From the NCBI RefSeq assembly GCF_022568815.1, contig NZ_JAKZHX010000003.1, forward strand, positions 309,579 through 373,578: a stretch of 64,000 bases of DNA, written 5' to 3'. The translations under genes were made by a program, and so were the position numbers. The stretch's first letter is position 1; every line of letters begins with the position of its first letter. Shown here piece by piece: positions 10,962 to 20,724 of this stretch. The DNA comes from Undibacterium paludis (GTDB taxonomy: Bacteria > Pseudomonadota > Gammaproteobacteria > Burkholderiales > Burkholderiaceae_D). A model generated the notes under the pieces. That model was not told where the DNA came from. It searched no databases and saw nothing but the letters and a program-made list of their open reading frames with translations.

Positions 10962-10980
10962 GTCTTTCCTCCGCAATAAA

Positions 10981-12384
10981 TTAAGTCAGCCCGCGCACAT
11001 CAACAAAATGACCGGCCACACCTGCAGCGGCGGCCATTGCCGGTGACACCAGGTGAGTGCGACCACCCTGCCCCTGACGCCCTTCAAAATTACGGTTCGA
11101 GGTAGAAGCACAACGCTCACCCGGCTCCAGCCTGTCGGCATTCATGGCCAGGCACATGGAACAGCCGGGCTCGCGCCATTCAAAACCCGCTGCCTTGAAT
11201 ATCTGGTCCAGGCCCTCGCGCTCAGCCTGCTCCTTGACCAGGCCAGAACCTGGCACCACCATGGCCAGCTTGACATTCGATGCGCGATATTTGCCACGTA
11301 CCACATCTGCAGCGGCACGCAAATCTTCAATACGTGAATTGGTACAGGAACCGATGAATACCTTATCGATGCGGATATCGGCAATCGGTGTATTGGGCTT
11401 CAACCCCATGTACACCAATGCTTTCTCTATGGCGTCGCGCTTGACAGCATCTTTTTCATGGTCAGGATCAGGTACCCGGCTGTCAATCGACACCACCATT
11501 TCAGGCGAAGTACCCCAGGTAACCTGGGGCCTGATCTCCGCCGCGTTGAGAGTTACCACCATGTCAAATTTTGCGCCTGCATCAGTATGCAAAGTGCGCC
11601 AGTATTCAAGCGCCCTGTCCCAATGCGGACCAACCGGTGCCAGCGGACGACCTTTGACGTAATCAATCGTCACCTGGTCCACCGCAATCATGCCGGCACG
11701 TGCGCCAGCTTCGATCGCCATATTACAGACCGTCATGCGGCCCTCCATGGACAGGCTGCGTATGGTCGATCCTGCAAACTCTATAGCATAGCCAGTACCG
11801 CCGGCCGTACCTATCTTGCCTATCACTGCCAGCACGATATCCTTGGCAGTAACACCCACAGGCATGGCGCCATCAACCTGCACCAGCATGGATTTGGATT
11901 TTTTTGCAATCAGTGTCTGGGTTGCCAGTACGTGCTCAACTTCAGAGGTGCCGATACCATGCGCCAGGCAGGCAAATGCACCATGGGTGGACGTGTGTGA
12001 ATCACCACAAACCACCGTCATCCCAGGCAAGGTCGCACCTTGTTCGGGGCCTATCACATGCACGATACCCTGGCGTTTGTCGGCCATGCTGAAATAGGTC
12101 AGGCCATATTCTTTGGCATTGCCATCCAGGGTTTCAACCTGCAGGCGAGACACCGGATCATCTATACCATTGACACGATTGGTAGTAGGAACATTGTGGT
12201 CTGCCACAACCAGATTGGCAGATACGCGCCAGGGATTGCGTCCGGCCAGTTTCAGGCCTTCAAAGGCCTGGGGGCTGGTCACTTCGTGCAAAAGGTGTCT
12301 GTCTATATACAGAATGGCCGTGCCATCCTCTTCAGAATGTACTACATGGGATTCCCACAATTTATCGTAAAGCGTTTTAAGCAT
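10981..12384 (-). CDS. leuC: 3-isopropylmalate dehydratase large subunit
   Basis: Aconitase-family [4Fe-4S] subunit of isopropylmalate isomerase, 467 residues. Iron-sulfur ligands are visible in [14 protein letters not shown] and in [11 protein letters not shown]; the [12 protein letters not shown] loop of the active site is present. It is the first gene of the leu run on this strand. A -10-like CATAAT box lies at 12441-12446, with a CACAATTGTG palindrome directly upstream of it (12448-12457). No strong Shine-Dalgarno precedes the ATG at 12382-12384. Confidence 0.97.
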   Translation of the reverse strand: MLKTLYDKLWESHVVHSEEDGTAILYIDRHLLHEVTSPQAFEGLKLAGRNPWRVSANLVVADHNVPTTNRVNGIDDPVSRLQVETLDGNAKEYGLTYFSMADKRQGIVHVIGPEQGATLPGMTVVCGDSHTSTHGAFACLAHGIGTSEVEHVLATQTLIAKKSKSMLVQVDGAMPVGVTAKDIVLAVIGKIGTAGGTGYAIEFAGSTIRSLSMEGRMTVCNMAIEAGARAGMIAVDQVTIDYVKGRPLAPVGPHWDRALEYWRTLHTDAGAKFDMVVTLNAAEIRPQVTWGTSPEMVVSIDSRVPDPDHEKDAVKRDAIEKALVYMGLKPNTPIADIRIDKVFIGSCTNSRIEDLRAAADVVRGKYRASNVKLAMVVPGSGLVKEQAEREGLDQIFKAAGFEWREPGCSMCLAMNADRLEPGERCASTSNRNFEGRQGQGGRTHLVSPAMAAAAGVAGHFVDVRGLT

Positions 12385-12738
12385 GATCTGAAGCCTGGAA
12401 ATGGGTCGTAAATTCGTATTGCATATTTTTTTCGCATTTTATTATGCCACAATTGTGCAACGCAAAACCAACCCTCACGCCAAATTGGTGCATGAAAATT
12501 TCAATACAAATCGATTTGTTTCTAAGAAATCACCAAATTTTCATCTGAGCTTTTAGGAAAAAGCTGAAAATTTCCGGTGATTATTTTGAGGACTCAAAAG
12601 TCATACAAAACAGGCTCAAAACCTGCAGTGCCTGCATGCGTTGCCTTGCAGGACTAGCCTTCCCCTCAAAACCAGCAGCGCCGACCCACAGGGCAAATGA
12701 GGCTCAGGCGCAAGCAGGGCCTCTTGCACCAATACAGT
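12385..12738. other. Intergenic region between aroC and leuC rich in inverted repeats
   Basis: 354 bases without a gene. It holds the presumed leuC promoter (-10-like CATAAT read on the minus strand at 12441-12446), a long imperfect palindrome (12528-12582) and a 7-bp perfect inverted repeat (12584-12599). No leucine-rich leader peptide was found between the -10 box and leuC. Confidence 0.55.
12528..12599. repeat. Nested inverted repeats upstream of leuC
   Basis: AATCACC plus AAATTTTCA (12528-12543) pairs with TGAAAATTT plus GGTGATT (12565-12582) around an inner hairpin AGCTTTT/AAAAGCT. Immediately beside it, TTTTGAG (12584-12590) pairs with CTCAAAA (12593-12599). No uninterrupted T run follows on the minus strand, so a standard terminator is not proven. 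It may be an aroC 3' processing or termination structure or a leu regulatory element. Confidence 0.6.
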
Positions 12739-13821
12739 TCAGACACCAGGCCTGACATCACCACATTGAGCCCGGTGACGCAAGGCGTGATCCATCAATA
12801 CCAGGGCCAGCATTGCTTCAGCGATCGGTGTAGCCCTGATGCCTACGCAGGGGTCATGACGACCAAAGGTTTCGACCATGACAGGATTGCCATCTTTGTC
12901 TATTGAGCGCCTCGGAGTACGGATAGACGAGGTCGGTTTGATAGCAATGGAAACCGTGATGTCCTGCCCTGTAGAAATACCACCAAGTATGCCACCAGCA
13001 TTATTGCCGACAAAGCCATCAGGTGTTAGTTCATCACCATGTTCGGAACCGCGTTGCGCTACGGAGCGGAAACCGGCGCCGATTTCCACGCCCTTGACTG
13101 CATTAATACCCATCATGGCATAGGCGATTTCTGCGTCGAGCTTGTCATAAATAGGCTCACCCAGCCCGATTGGCACATTTGAAGCCACCACATCGATTTT
13201 TGCACCTATGGAATCACCGTCCTTGCGCAAGGCATCCATGTAGTCTTCAAGGCGCTGTATCAAAGCCGCATCAGAAGTGGGGGCAAAAAAAGGATTGGCA
13301 GAGGCATGTTCCCAGGCTTCAAACGGGATGATGATTTCCCCCAGTTGACTCATGCCGCCACGGAAAACGGTGCCATATTGCTGATGTAACCATTTCTTGG
13401 CAATAGCTGCTGCACCGACGACAGGTGCAGTCAGGCGTGCCGATGAGCGACCACCACCACGTGGGTCGCGTATGCCATATTTGTTCCAATAGGTGAAATC
13501 GGCATGCCCGGGCCTGAAAGTCTCGGTGATATTGCCGTAGTCCTTGCTGCGCTGGTCCTGGTTGCGTATCAGCAAGCCGATTGGCGTGCCTGTCGTTTTG
13601 CCCTGATACACACCAGACAGAATTTCCACGGTATCAGGCTCCTGGCGCTGCGTTACGTGGCGGGAAGTACCGGGGCGACGGCGGTCAAGCTCCGGCTGTA
13701 TGTCGGTTTCCGATAATTCCATACCTGGCGGGCAGCCATCAATCACACAGCCTATGGCCGGGCCATGGGATTCACCAAAGGTTGTAACAGTAAACAAGCT
13801 TCCAAAAGTATTACCGGACAT
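12739..13821 (-). CDS. aroC: Chorismate synthase
   Basis: Last step of the shikimate pathway: anti-1,4 elimination of phosphate from EPSP to chorismate, needing reduced FMN. It has 360 residues, the usual length. The N-terminal [19 protein letters not shown], the RGGGRSSAR loop and the QRGSEHGDE segment with conserved histidine are visible. It is flanked by the divergent signalling gene upstream and the leu region downstream and looks monocistronic. Confidence 0.97.
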   Translation of the reverse strand: MSGNTFGSLFTVTTFGESHGPAIGCVIDGCPPGMELSETDIQPELDRRRPGTSRHVTQRQEPDTVEILSGVYQGKTTGTPIGLLIRNQDQRSKDYGNITETFRPGHADFTYWNKYGIRDPRGGGRSSARLTAPVVGAAAIAKKWLHQQYGTVFRGGMSQLGEIIIPFEAWEHASANPFFAPTSDAALIQRLEDYMDALRKDGDSIGAKIDVVASNVPIGLGEPIYDKLDAEIAYAMMGINAVKGVEIGAGFRSVAQRGSEHGDELTPDGFVGNNAGGILGGISTGQDITVSIAIKPTSSIRTPRRSIDKDGNPVMVETFGRHDPCVGIRATPIAEAMLALVLMDHALRHRAQCGDVRPGV

Positions 13822-14120
13822 AAGATTTCAACATGAAGTGATAGTTTAAATTTATTCCATTTTACCAGTGAATTACCAGTGAAGGCCGCCGCACAGGGTT
13901 TCGACTCTGGCGACGCGACAATGGAATTTCACTATTTTTACCAGTTTCACTAGAAAATCGGGCCATTTTTCTCCCCGCTACTGCAATTCTTGTTTTATTC
14001 TTACCAAAGAAGAATATTTGAAGCTTGGCTCAGGCTACATTTAGTGTCATAGTTCCGCAAAGAACCAATTTTGCAGTGCCTTTACCATACAGATTTGCCA
14101 AGCATGGAGCCGCATTACAG

Positions 14121-16361
14121 ATGAATTCAACGATCCACTCTTCCGAAGATGATCTGGTTTTCCTAGATGAACCAGACAGCGAAGAAACTGCGGTGGCTTC
14201 CAGGCCTGCGCAGACTTGGCGGATCATGATTATTGACGATGATCCAGACGTCCATTCGGCGACCACATTTGCTCTCGGTAGCCTGGAGATCCAGCATCGC
14301 GCCCTGAGTTTCCTGCATGCCTATTCGGCTGCAGAGGCACGCGACATCCTCAAAAATGAGCACGACATTGCGATTATCCTGCTTGACGTGGTCATGGAGC
14401 AGGAAGATGCCGGATTGCAACTGGTCAGCCATATCCGCAAGACCCTGGGCCTGACTGATGTACGCATCATCCTGCGTACCGGCCAACCTGGCTATGCCCC
14501 GGAAATCGATGCAATACGCGACTACGACATCAATGATTACAAGACCAAGTCTGAACTGACGCGCACCAAGCTGTACACCGCCGTCACATCGGCCATACGC
14601 TCTTATGAGCAGATCTGCGCCATCAGCGCCAGCCGTCGCGGACTGGAAATGATCATTCATGCCAGCACCGAATTGATGGCATTACAGGGGTTGCAAAATT
14701 TTGCTGCAGGTGTACTGGTACAGATCACCGGTCTGCTTGGGCTCAATACGGAAGGTTTTGTCTGCGCCCGGCATGTACCGGCCGAATCCAGTGAAGACAG
14801 CGATGACCTGTACATCATCGCCGCCAGCAATTTGTATCTTGGCAGCCTCAATCAACAACTTGAGAGCATGGATAACAAGGCAGCCGGTGACCTGGTGAAA
14901 CGCTCGCTCAACAGTCATCAAAGTGTGTTTGAAACCGACTCGACTGCATTGTATTTTAACAATGTCGCTCAAAAGGATTTCTCGCTCTACCTGAACACAG
15001 GCTTGCATCTGAACGAAATGGATAAGCGCCTGCTTGGGGTTTTTTGCGGTAATGTGTCAGTCGGCCTGGACAACGTCATGCTGACGTCGCGCCTGCATAA
15101 TTATGCCTTCTATGACCCCCTGACTGGCCTGGCCAATCGCCTCAAGCTTTTGCAAACCCTGAATGAGACCCTGCTGACTTCACTGAAAAATCATAGCGCA
15201 CTCTCATTGATTGACATAGACCATTTTGCCGAAACCAATGATGCGCTGGGGCACCAGTTTGGTGACCAGCTACTGTATTCGGTAGCACAAAGACTGCTCA
15301 ATACTTTTGGTGACGATTGCCAGTTGGCCAGGGTCGGGAGCGACACCTTTGCCCTGCTTGGCGAAGAAACCCTGGTATGTCCGGACAAGATACTGGCTTT
15401 ATTCAACTCACCTTTTGATGTTGACCAGCAAGATGTACAGTTGTCTGCCACGATAGGCCTGATCAAACTGGTCGATTATGACGGTGATGGCTCGGAAGCT
15501 CTCAAAGATACCAATATCGCCCTGAAACGCGCCAAGATGAATCGTCGTGGCGGCTTCGAATATTTTACCCGCAGCATGGGCGTGGAAATTCGTGAACGTG
15601 TCTTGCTCATGCATGCCCTGCGGGCAGCGTTTGAGCATGAAAAACTGTTCCTGGTCTACCAGCCGCAGATCGACATGCGTGATGGCCGTGTACTTGGCGC
15701 AGAAGCATTGCTGCGCTGGAAAACGGATGACGGCGCCTTCATTCCACCGGATCAGTTCATCCCCATCGCTGAATATTCAGGGCTCATCGTCGACATCGGT
15801 GAATGGGTCTTGCGAACAGCCTGCCTGGAACTGGTGCATCTGCGCAGCCTCGGCTACACTGATTTCCAGATGGCCATCAATGTCTCGCAGGTGCAGTTTT
15901 CGCACCCACTGTTCATGCAGTCGCTGAACAAGGCATTGGCCGACACAAAGGTGCCACCTCAATGTGTTGAGCTGGAAATTACCGAATCCATGGCCATGAA
16001 AGACCCTGAATTGCTGATCAAGACCCTGCACCAGATCAAGCAATTAGGAATGAGTGTATCCATCGATGATTTTGGCACCGGCTTTTCGTCCCTGAGCCAC
16101 CTGCAAAAGCTCGATGTCGACAAACTCAAGATAGACCGGGCATTCGTTAATGAAATCCAGAAAAACTCCAATGAAGGCAGTATTGCAAAAATGATCGTCC
16201 AGCTCGGTAAGAATCTGGGACTATCCATCATCGCAGAAGGGGTGGAAAGCGAAATGCAAGCAAGCACCCTGCTGTCTTATGACTGCCATATCGCACAAGG
16301 CTATCTGTACTCCAAACCCTTGACGCGCGACGACTTGCACAACTGGCTATCTAAAAGATAA
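14121..16361 (+). CDS. Response regulator with DUF3369, degenerate GGDEF and EAL domains
   Basis: Predicted cyclic-di-GMP phosphodiesterase controlled by phosphorylation. It has 746 residues from the ATG at 14121, which has GGAG 11 nt upstream; the frame also stays open to a TTG at 14025. In order: receiver domain (about 34-150, phospho-acceptor D89 in ILLDVVMEQ), DUF3369 (about 160-330), a GGDEF domain whose signature has decayed to GSDTF (RVGSDTFALLGEE), and an EAL domain (about 505-745). EAL residues look intact: GAEALLRWK, AINVSQ, LEITES, SIDDFGTGFSS, KIDRAFV and AEGVES. Cyclase activity is therefore unlikely and hydrolysis likely. No cognate kinase is adjacent unless it works with the pair downstream. 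Confidence 0.9.
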   Translation: MNSTIHSSEDDLVFLDEPDSEETAVASRPAQTWRIMIIDDDPDVHSATTFALGSLEIQHRALSFLHAYSAAEARDILKNEHDIAIILLDVVMEQEDAGLQLVSHIRKTLGLTDVRIILRTGQPGYAPEIDAIRDYDINDYKTKSELTRTKLYTAVTSAIRSYEQICAISASRRGLEMIIHASTELMALQGLQNFAAGVLVQITGLLGLNTEGFVCARHVPAESSEDSDDLYIIAASNLYLGSLNQQLESMDNKAAGDLVKRSLNSHQSVFETDSTALYFNNVAQKDFSLYLNTGLHLNEMDKRLLGVFCGNVSVGLDNVMLTSRLHNYAFYDPLTGLANRLKLLQTLNETLLTSLKNHSALSLIDIDHFAETNDALGHQFGDQLLYSVAQRLLNTFGDDCQLARVGSDTFALLGEETLVCPDKILALFNSPFDVDQQDVQLSATIGLIKLVDYDGDGSEALKDTNIALKRAKMNRRGGFEYFTRSMGVEIRERVLLMHALRAAFEHEKLFLVYQPQIDMRDGRVLGAEALLRWKTDDGAFIPPDQFIPIAEYSGLIVDIGEWVLRTACLELVHLRSLGYTDFQMAINVSQVQFSHPLFMQSLNKALADTKVPPQCVELEITESMAMKDPELLIKTLHQIKQLGMSVSIDDFGTGFSSLSHLQKLDVDKLKIDRAFVNEIQKNSNEGSIAKMIVQLGKNLGLSIIAEGVESEMQASTLLSYDCHIAQGYLYSKPLTRDDLHNWLSKR

Positions 16362-16378
16362 GCCGTCTGTACAAAAGA

Positions 16379-16432
16379 CCGCGCCACCCGCCCCCCTTCG
16401 CAGGCGCGGCCCCAAAACCGGAATTTCTTTTT
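16379..16432 (+). terminator. Possible terminator after the EAL gene
   Basis: CCGCGCC (16379-16385) pairs with GGCGCGG (16403-16409). A T-rich stretch (TTTCTTTTT) lies about 15 nt downstream rather than directly after the stem, so this is a weak candidate. Confidence 0.4.
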
Positions 16433-16620
16433 ACATCGCCGAATAATCCATATCAACGGCCCATTTTTCGTTCTGTCCCGCAGATTTTGCAGACTGTCGC
16501 AAGTCGCTACTCAGTTGTCGTCGATTTCCCTAAAGTAGCGACATGAACTGACGAGTCGTGAACAAGCTGAGTAAAACATTACTTTTGAACACGTCTGGGA
16601 TACCCGTTAAATTGAGAAGC

Positions 16621-17964
16621 ATGATGAACAATACAAATGCAGACACCTTGAAACACTGGCTGACCATTTTTCTGGCCTGGCTGAGTAAAAGTTTTGACAA
16701 GACCGCCGCCTGGGTGACCAAGTTGTCATGGTGGAAGTTTTTCCTGTTTGCAATGTTGACCATTACCGCAGGCAGTATGCTGCAAAGCATGCTGTTCACC
16801 TCAGAAGAAAATGTGATCATCACCAAGAGCAAACCCGGCAGCAAGGCAAAAAAAACCAGTAAAGTCACCGATGGCGACACCAGCATAGAAATTGACAATA
16901 CTGGCCTGCACATCCGCAAAAACAGCATCGATGGCAAAGGCAAGCAAATAGAAATTGATGAGAATGGTGTACGCATCAAAAGTGATGGGGACCAGGCTCC
17001 ACCGGTAAAGCCCGAACAGTCGTCAGCGACAAGCAGTGCATCATTACCACCACATGCCCCCCCTGCCCCACCAGCGCCACCACCGCTGATTACTGACCGC
17101 GACGACATTCATATCAAAATGCCGGTAGAAGTAGCCAGGGAAATCAGTGAAGAGATCAATAATGCTGTGGCAGATGCAGCGGATGAAGAAGTCCAGAGCT
17201 ATAAGCGCACTTCTTCAAAGTGGTTTGCCAATTTTGTGGTCTTGCTGGTATTCGGCCTGTTTGGCATGAAAGCCCTGATGAGCGGTAAAGTACGCGCTGA
17301 AGAAAAAGCCAAGGAAGCAGGCATGGCAGCAGAAAGAGAATCGCTGTTGCGCCAGGTCAGCGAGGCACAGATGCAAATGATGCAAGCCCAGGTCGAGCCA
17401 CACTTTCTGTTCAACACACTGGGCTCGGTTGAGCACCTGATAGAAACCGACCCACCGCGTGCGGCAGCCATGCAACGCAGCCTGATTGCCTACTTGCGCG
17501 CAGTATTACCGCAAATGCGTGAAAATGCCTCTATCACCAACCTTGGCCGCGAAGCAGACATGATCAAGTCCTACCTGGAACTCCTGAAAATGCGCATGGA
17601 AGAAAGATTGAGCGTAGACTTCAGCATGCCCGAAGGATTGCGTAGCGCGGCTTTCCCGCCAATGATGTTGCAATCGTTGGTGGAGAACGCGATCAAACAC
17701 GGTCTGGAATGTAAAGCGGAAGGAGGCACCATACGCTTCCATGCTGAAGTTGCTGACAGTAAATTGCGTGTATCCATCTCCGACGACGGCATGGGGTTTG
17801 GCGTGATGCCCAGTAATGGGACAGGGCTGGGGCTGCAAAACATACGGGAACGCCTGAAATTGATTTACAAAGAAAAGGGACAAATGATCATTACTCCCAA
17901 TCAACCAAGTGGAGTTTGCGTTACTATAGAAATCCCTTACGAATTAGCCAATAAGTTTCAATAA
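16621..17964 (+). CDS. LytS-type sensor histidine kinase with proline-rich extracytoplasmic segment
   Basis: Membrane histidine kinase of the His_kinase (LytS/YehU) class, 447 residues from ATG 16621 (an in-frame GTG lies at 16558). Membrane helix 1 is at about 37-59; a 140-residue extracytoplasmic segment (60-199) contains two strand-like repeats (SIEIDNTGLHIRK and QIEIDENGVRIKS) and a Pro-rich stretch; helix 2 is at about 201-219. The catalytic core has the phospho-acceptor H261 in VEPHFLFNTL, an N box LVENAIKHG and a G box DDGMGFG. It lies 9 nt upstream of a LytTR response regulator, its probable partner. The input signal is unknown; the extracytoplasmic part matches no sensor domain I know. 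Confidence 0.9.
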   Translation: MMNNTNADTLKHWLTIFLAWLSKSFDKTAAWVTKLSWWKFFLFAMLTITAGSMLQSMLFTSEENVIITKSKPGSKAKKTSKVTDGDTSIEIDNTGLHIRKNSIDGKGKQIEIDENGVRIKSDGDQAPPVKPEQSSATSSASLPPHAPPAPPAPPPLITDRDDIHIKMPVEVAREISEEINNAVADAADEEVQSYKRTSSKWFANFVVLLVFGLFGMKALMSGKVRAEEKAKEAGMAAERESLLRQVSEAQMQMMQAQVEPHFLFNTLGSVEHLIETDPPRAAAMQRSLIAYLRAVLPQMRENASITNLGREADMIKSYLELLKMRMEERLSVDFSMPEGLRSAAFPPMMLQSLVENAIKHGLECKAEGGTIRFHAEVADSKLRVSISDDGMGFGVMPSNGTGLGLQNIRERLKLIYKEKGQMIITPNQPSGVCVTIEIPYELANKFQ

Positions 17965-17973
17965 AACCTGACC

Positions 17974-18732
17974 ATGCCAACTGCCATACTCGCTGATGAT
18001 GAAAGATTGATGCGCGACCAGTTAAAGTCTCGCCTGGAACAAGTCTGGCCCGACCTTGAGATTCTTGATGAAGCAAAAAATGGTGAAGAAGCTGTCGCCC
18101 TGGTAGAAAAACACCAGCCCGACCTGGTTTTTCTTGATATTCGCATGCCGGTAAAAACCGGCCTGGAAGCCGCAAAAGAAATCGCCAACAAAGCCCACAT
18201 CGTTTTCATCACAGCCTATGACCAATATGCAATACAGGCATTTGATCACGGCGCCGTTGACTATGTCCTGAAACCTGCCGATGTAGACAGGCTGACACGC
18301 ACCGTCGACAGACTCAAGGCCCGGCTGGTCAATCAAAGCCAGCCCAATGACATGAGCTCCATGTTGTCACAACTGGCCAAGCAAATGGGGATAGCCCCCA
18401 AACCAGACTACCTGCAATGGATACAGGCATCAATAGGCCAGGAGTTACGCCTGATACCTGTTGAAGAAATCCTGTTCTTCCAATCCGATGAAAAATATAC
18501 CAGGGTACAAACTGCCACATATGAAGCCTTGATACGCAAACCAGTACGCGATCTGGCTGACGAGTTGGACCCGGCTCTGTTCTGGCAAATCCACAGATCC
18601 ACCCTGGTGAATGCCAAGGCCATTTCCGGCGTGGTACGCGACTTGCGCGGGCGCCATCTTGTGCAAATCAAAGGCTTGACGGAGAAACTCGAAGTCAGCC
18701 GCAGCTTCGTACATTTGTTCAAGCAAATGTAG
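17974..18732 (+). CDS. LytTR-family response regulator
   Basis: DNA-binding response regulator of 252 residues. The receiver domain (about 3-120) has the acidic ADDE pocket, the phospho-acceptor D in LVFLDIRMP, and ITAYDQYAIQAF and LKPAD motifs. The C-terminal LytTR DNA-binding domain (about 145-250) contains IPVEEILFFQSDEKYTRV and the segment HRSTLVNAKAI. It follows the LytS-type kinase by 9 nt, so the two form a two-component system. Targets cannot be read from the window; it ends at a strong bidirectional terminator. Confidence 0.94.
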   Translation: MPTAILADDERLMRDQLKSRLEQVWPDLEILDEAKNGEEAVALVEKHQPDLVFLDIRMPVKTGLEAAKEIANKAHIVFITAYDQYAIQAFDHGAVDYVLKPADVDRLTRTVDRLKARLVNQSQPNDMSSMLSQLAKQMGIAPKPDYLQWIQASIGQELRLIPVEEILFFQSDEKYTRVQTATYEALIRKPVRDLADELDPALFWQIHRSTLVNAKAISGVVRDLRGRHLVQIKGLTEKLEVSRSFVHLFKQM

Positions 18733-18765
18733 CAAGACGATACAAACCTCGACAAATTCCACTTT

Positions 18766-18808
18766 CAAAAAAAAACGCCTCGCTTGCATAAACTGAGGCG
18801 TTTTTTTA
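18766..18808. terminator. Bidirectional terminator between the LytTR regulator and pit
   Basis: ACGCCTC (18775-18781) pairs with GAGGCGT (18795-18801), with an A run on the left and a T run on the right. It can therefore stop transcription from both convergent genes. Confidence 0.85.
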
Positions 18809-18826
18809 TACGGGAATGAAACAGGC

Positions 18827-19837
18827 TTACAGTATGTGCCTGCCTATCCACCAGGCAATTGCGGCAACAAAAGCTGATGCAGGAATAGTCAATATCCACG
18901 CCCAGACAATATTTCCTGCCACCCCCCAGCGAACAGCAGACATTTTTTGCGCGGAACCGACGCCGACAATTGCGCCAGTGATCGTGTGCGTTGTTGAAAC
19001 AGGGATACCCAGGACGGTTGCCATGATCAAGGTGATCGCGCCACCGGTTTCCGCACAGAAGCCACCTACCGGTTTCAGCTTGGTGATTTTCTGGCCCATG
19101 GTCTTCACAATACGCCAGCCACCGAACAAAGTACCCAGGCCTATCGCTGCATAGCAGGCATACACTACCCAGGATGGCGGCCCTTTGTCCGCATTACTGG
19201 AATAACCTGCGGCGATCAGCAGCATCCAGATAATACCCATGGTTTTTTGCGCATCGTTACCGCCGTGACCCAGGCTGAAAACGGAAGCCGAGATCAATTG
19301 CAGGCGACGGAACCACTTGTCCACTTTCATCGGTGTCGATTTGACGAACAACCAGGACACGATCAGCATCATCAATGAGCCCAGGAAAAAACCCAGCAAT
19401 GGCGACAGTACGATGAACAGGATGATTTTATACAAGCCGGCAGCGATCAGTGCGCCCGTACCTTCTTTTGCCACAGCAGCACCAATCAAGCCACCGATCA
19501 ATGCATGGGAAGATGAGGAAGGAATCCCGAAATACCAGGTAACCAGGTTCCAGAAAATCGCCCCGACAAGGGCACCGAAAATTACATAATGATCAACAAT
19601 AGCTGGATCGATTGTTCCTTTGCCTATGGTCTTGGCAACCGACAGATTAAAAACAAAAAAAGCAAATACATTGAATAAGGCAGCCATGAGAACTGCCTGG
19701 CTGGGCTTTAGCACCCCCGTTGAAACGACGGTGGCGATTGCATTGGCGGCATCATGAAAGCCGTTCATGAAATCAAACAATAATGCCAGCACCACCAACA
19801 GAGTGATGACATACAGGCTCATAGGAATGGATTGCAT
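18827..19837 (-). CDS. pit: PiT-family inorganic phosphate transporter
   Basis: Low-affinity phosphate (metal-phosphate) symporter in the inner membrane, 336 residues, mostly hydrophobic. The two inverted PiT signature motifs are visible: FDFMNGFHDAANAIA (about residues 21-35) and SLGHGGNDAQKTMG in the second half. It lies 73 nt downstream of the DUF47 gene on the same strand, the usual pairing. An alternative start is the Met six codons in; neither has a strong Shine-Dalgarno. Confidence 0.95.
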   Translation of the reverse strand: MQSIPMSLYVITLLVVLALLFDFMNGFHDAANAIATVVSTGVLKPSQAVLMAALFNVFAFFVFNLSVAKTIGKGTIDPAIVDHYVIFGALVGAIFWNLVTWYFGIPSSSSHALIGGLIGAAVAKEGTGALIAAGLYKIILFIVLSPLLGFFLGSLMMLIVSWLFVKSTPMKVDKWFRRLQLISASVFSLGHGGNDAQKTMGIIWMLLIAAGYSSNADKGPPSWVVYACYAAIGLGTLFGGWRIVKTMGQKITKLKPVGGFCAETGGAITLIMATVLGIPVSTTHTITGAIVGVGSAQKMSAVRWGVAGNIVWAWILTIPASAFVAAIAWWIGRHIL

Positions 19838-19910
19838 AAAAGTGAATTCCCTTGTTCGCTCTCTGCATTGACAGAGAACTGTTAGGCGTCAAAATAAAAG
19901 AGTCAGACGC

Positions 19911-20537
19911 TTAAGCGTTCTCAACAATAATGCCTTCAATGATATTGGCGACATCTTCACAACGATCCGTCACGGTTTCCAGTATCTCGTAAATCGCCTT
20001 GAGCTTGATCAGGTTACGCACATCAGGTTCGTCACGGAACAGTTTGGACATTGCTGCGCGCATGACGTGATCGGCATCAGATTCCAGGCGATCAATCTCT
20101 TCGCACAGGGCCAGGATTTCACGTGAATTATTCATGTTGTGCAGCAGGGCAACGGCGGCCTTGACCTTTTCTGCACAACCCAGGCACAGCTCAGCCAGAC
20201 GCTTGGCTTCTGGCGTGATTTCACGGATATCATAAAGCGATATAGTCTGTCCCGCATCCTCCAGCAGATCCAGGATATCGTCCATGCGGGTAATCAGCTT
20301 ATGGATATCATCACGATCTATCGGTGTAATGAAAGTCTTGTGCAGCAACTCTATCGTATTGTAGGTAACAGTGTCTGCCTGTTTTTCTATGCTTTCGATC
20401 GCGTGAACACGTATCTCCAGATCATCGAAGTTCGTCATCAAGGCAACCATTTCTTTTGAGCCTTTGACACACAACTCTGCGTGTTGATTGAAGAGTTCAA
20501 AAAATTTGCCCTCGGAGGGCATCAAGCGTCCAAACAT
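19911..20537 (-). CDS. DUF47 PhoU-like protein, Pit accessory
   Basis: Cytoplasmic all-helical protein of 208 residues in the DUF47/PhoU-like family (TIGR00153 type), normally encoded just before a pit transporter as here and thought to modulate phosphate uptake. The helices carry acidic metal-binding-type segments such as ESIEKQADTVTYN, TRMDDILDLLEDAGQ, CEEIDRLESDADHV and ETVTDRCEDVANIIE. The ending EDVANIIEGIIVENA is typical of the family. Confidence 0.93.
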   Translation of the reverse strand: MFGRLMPSEGKFFELFNQHAELCVKGSKEMVALMTNFDDLEIRVHAIESIEKQADTVTYNTIELLHKTFITPIDRDDIHKLITRMDDILDLLEDAGQTISLYDIREITPEAKRLAELCLGCAEKVKAAVALLHNMNNSREILALCEEIDRLESDADHVMRAAMSKLFRDEPDVRNLIKLKAIYEILETVTDRCEDVANIIEGIIVENA

Positions 20538-20724
20538 TTTTTTCTCACTGAAAAGATAAGATTTCTAGAATTGCTCAGGCAGGTTCATCACTGGTTAGAT
20601 GACCTGATAACTTCGTTTTACTTTTAAGTCTTTAAAACCTGCTTAATAAGGTGCTGCGAAGGTATTGCGAATCTACTGCAAAACTACTGCGTCTCTGCCA
20701 ACCAACATCCAACTACATTCAATA

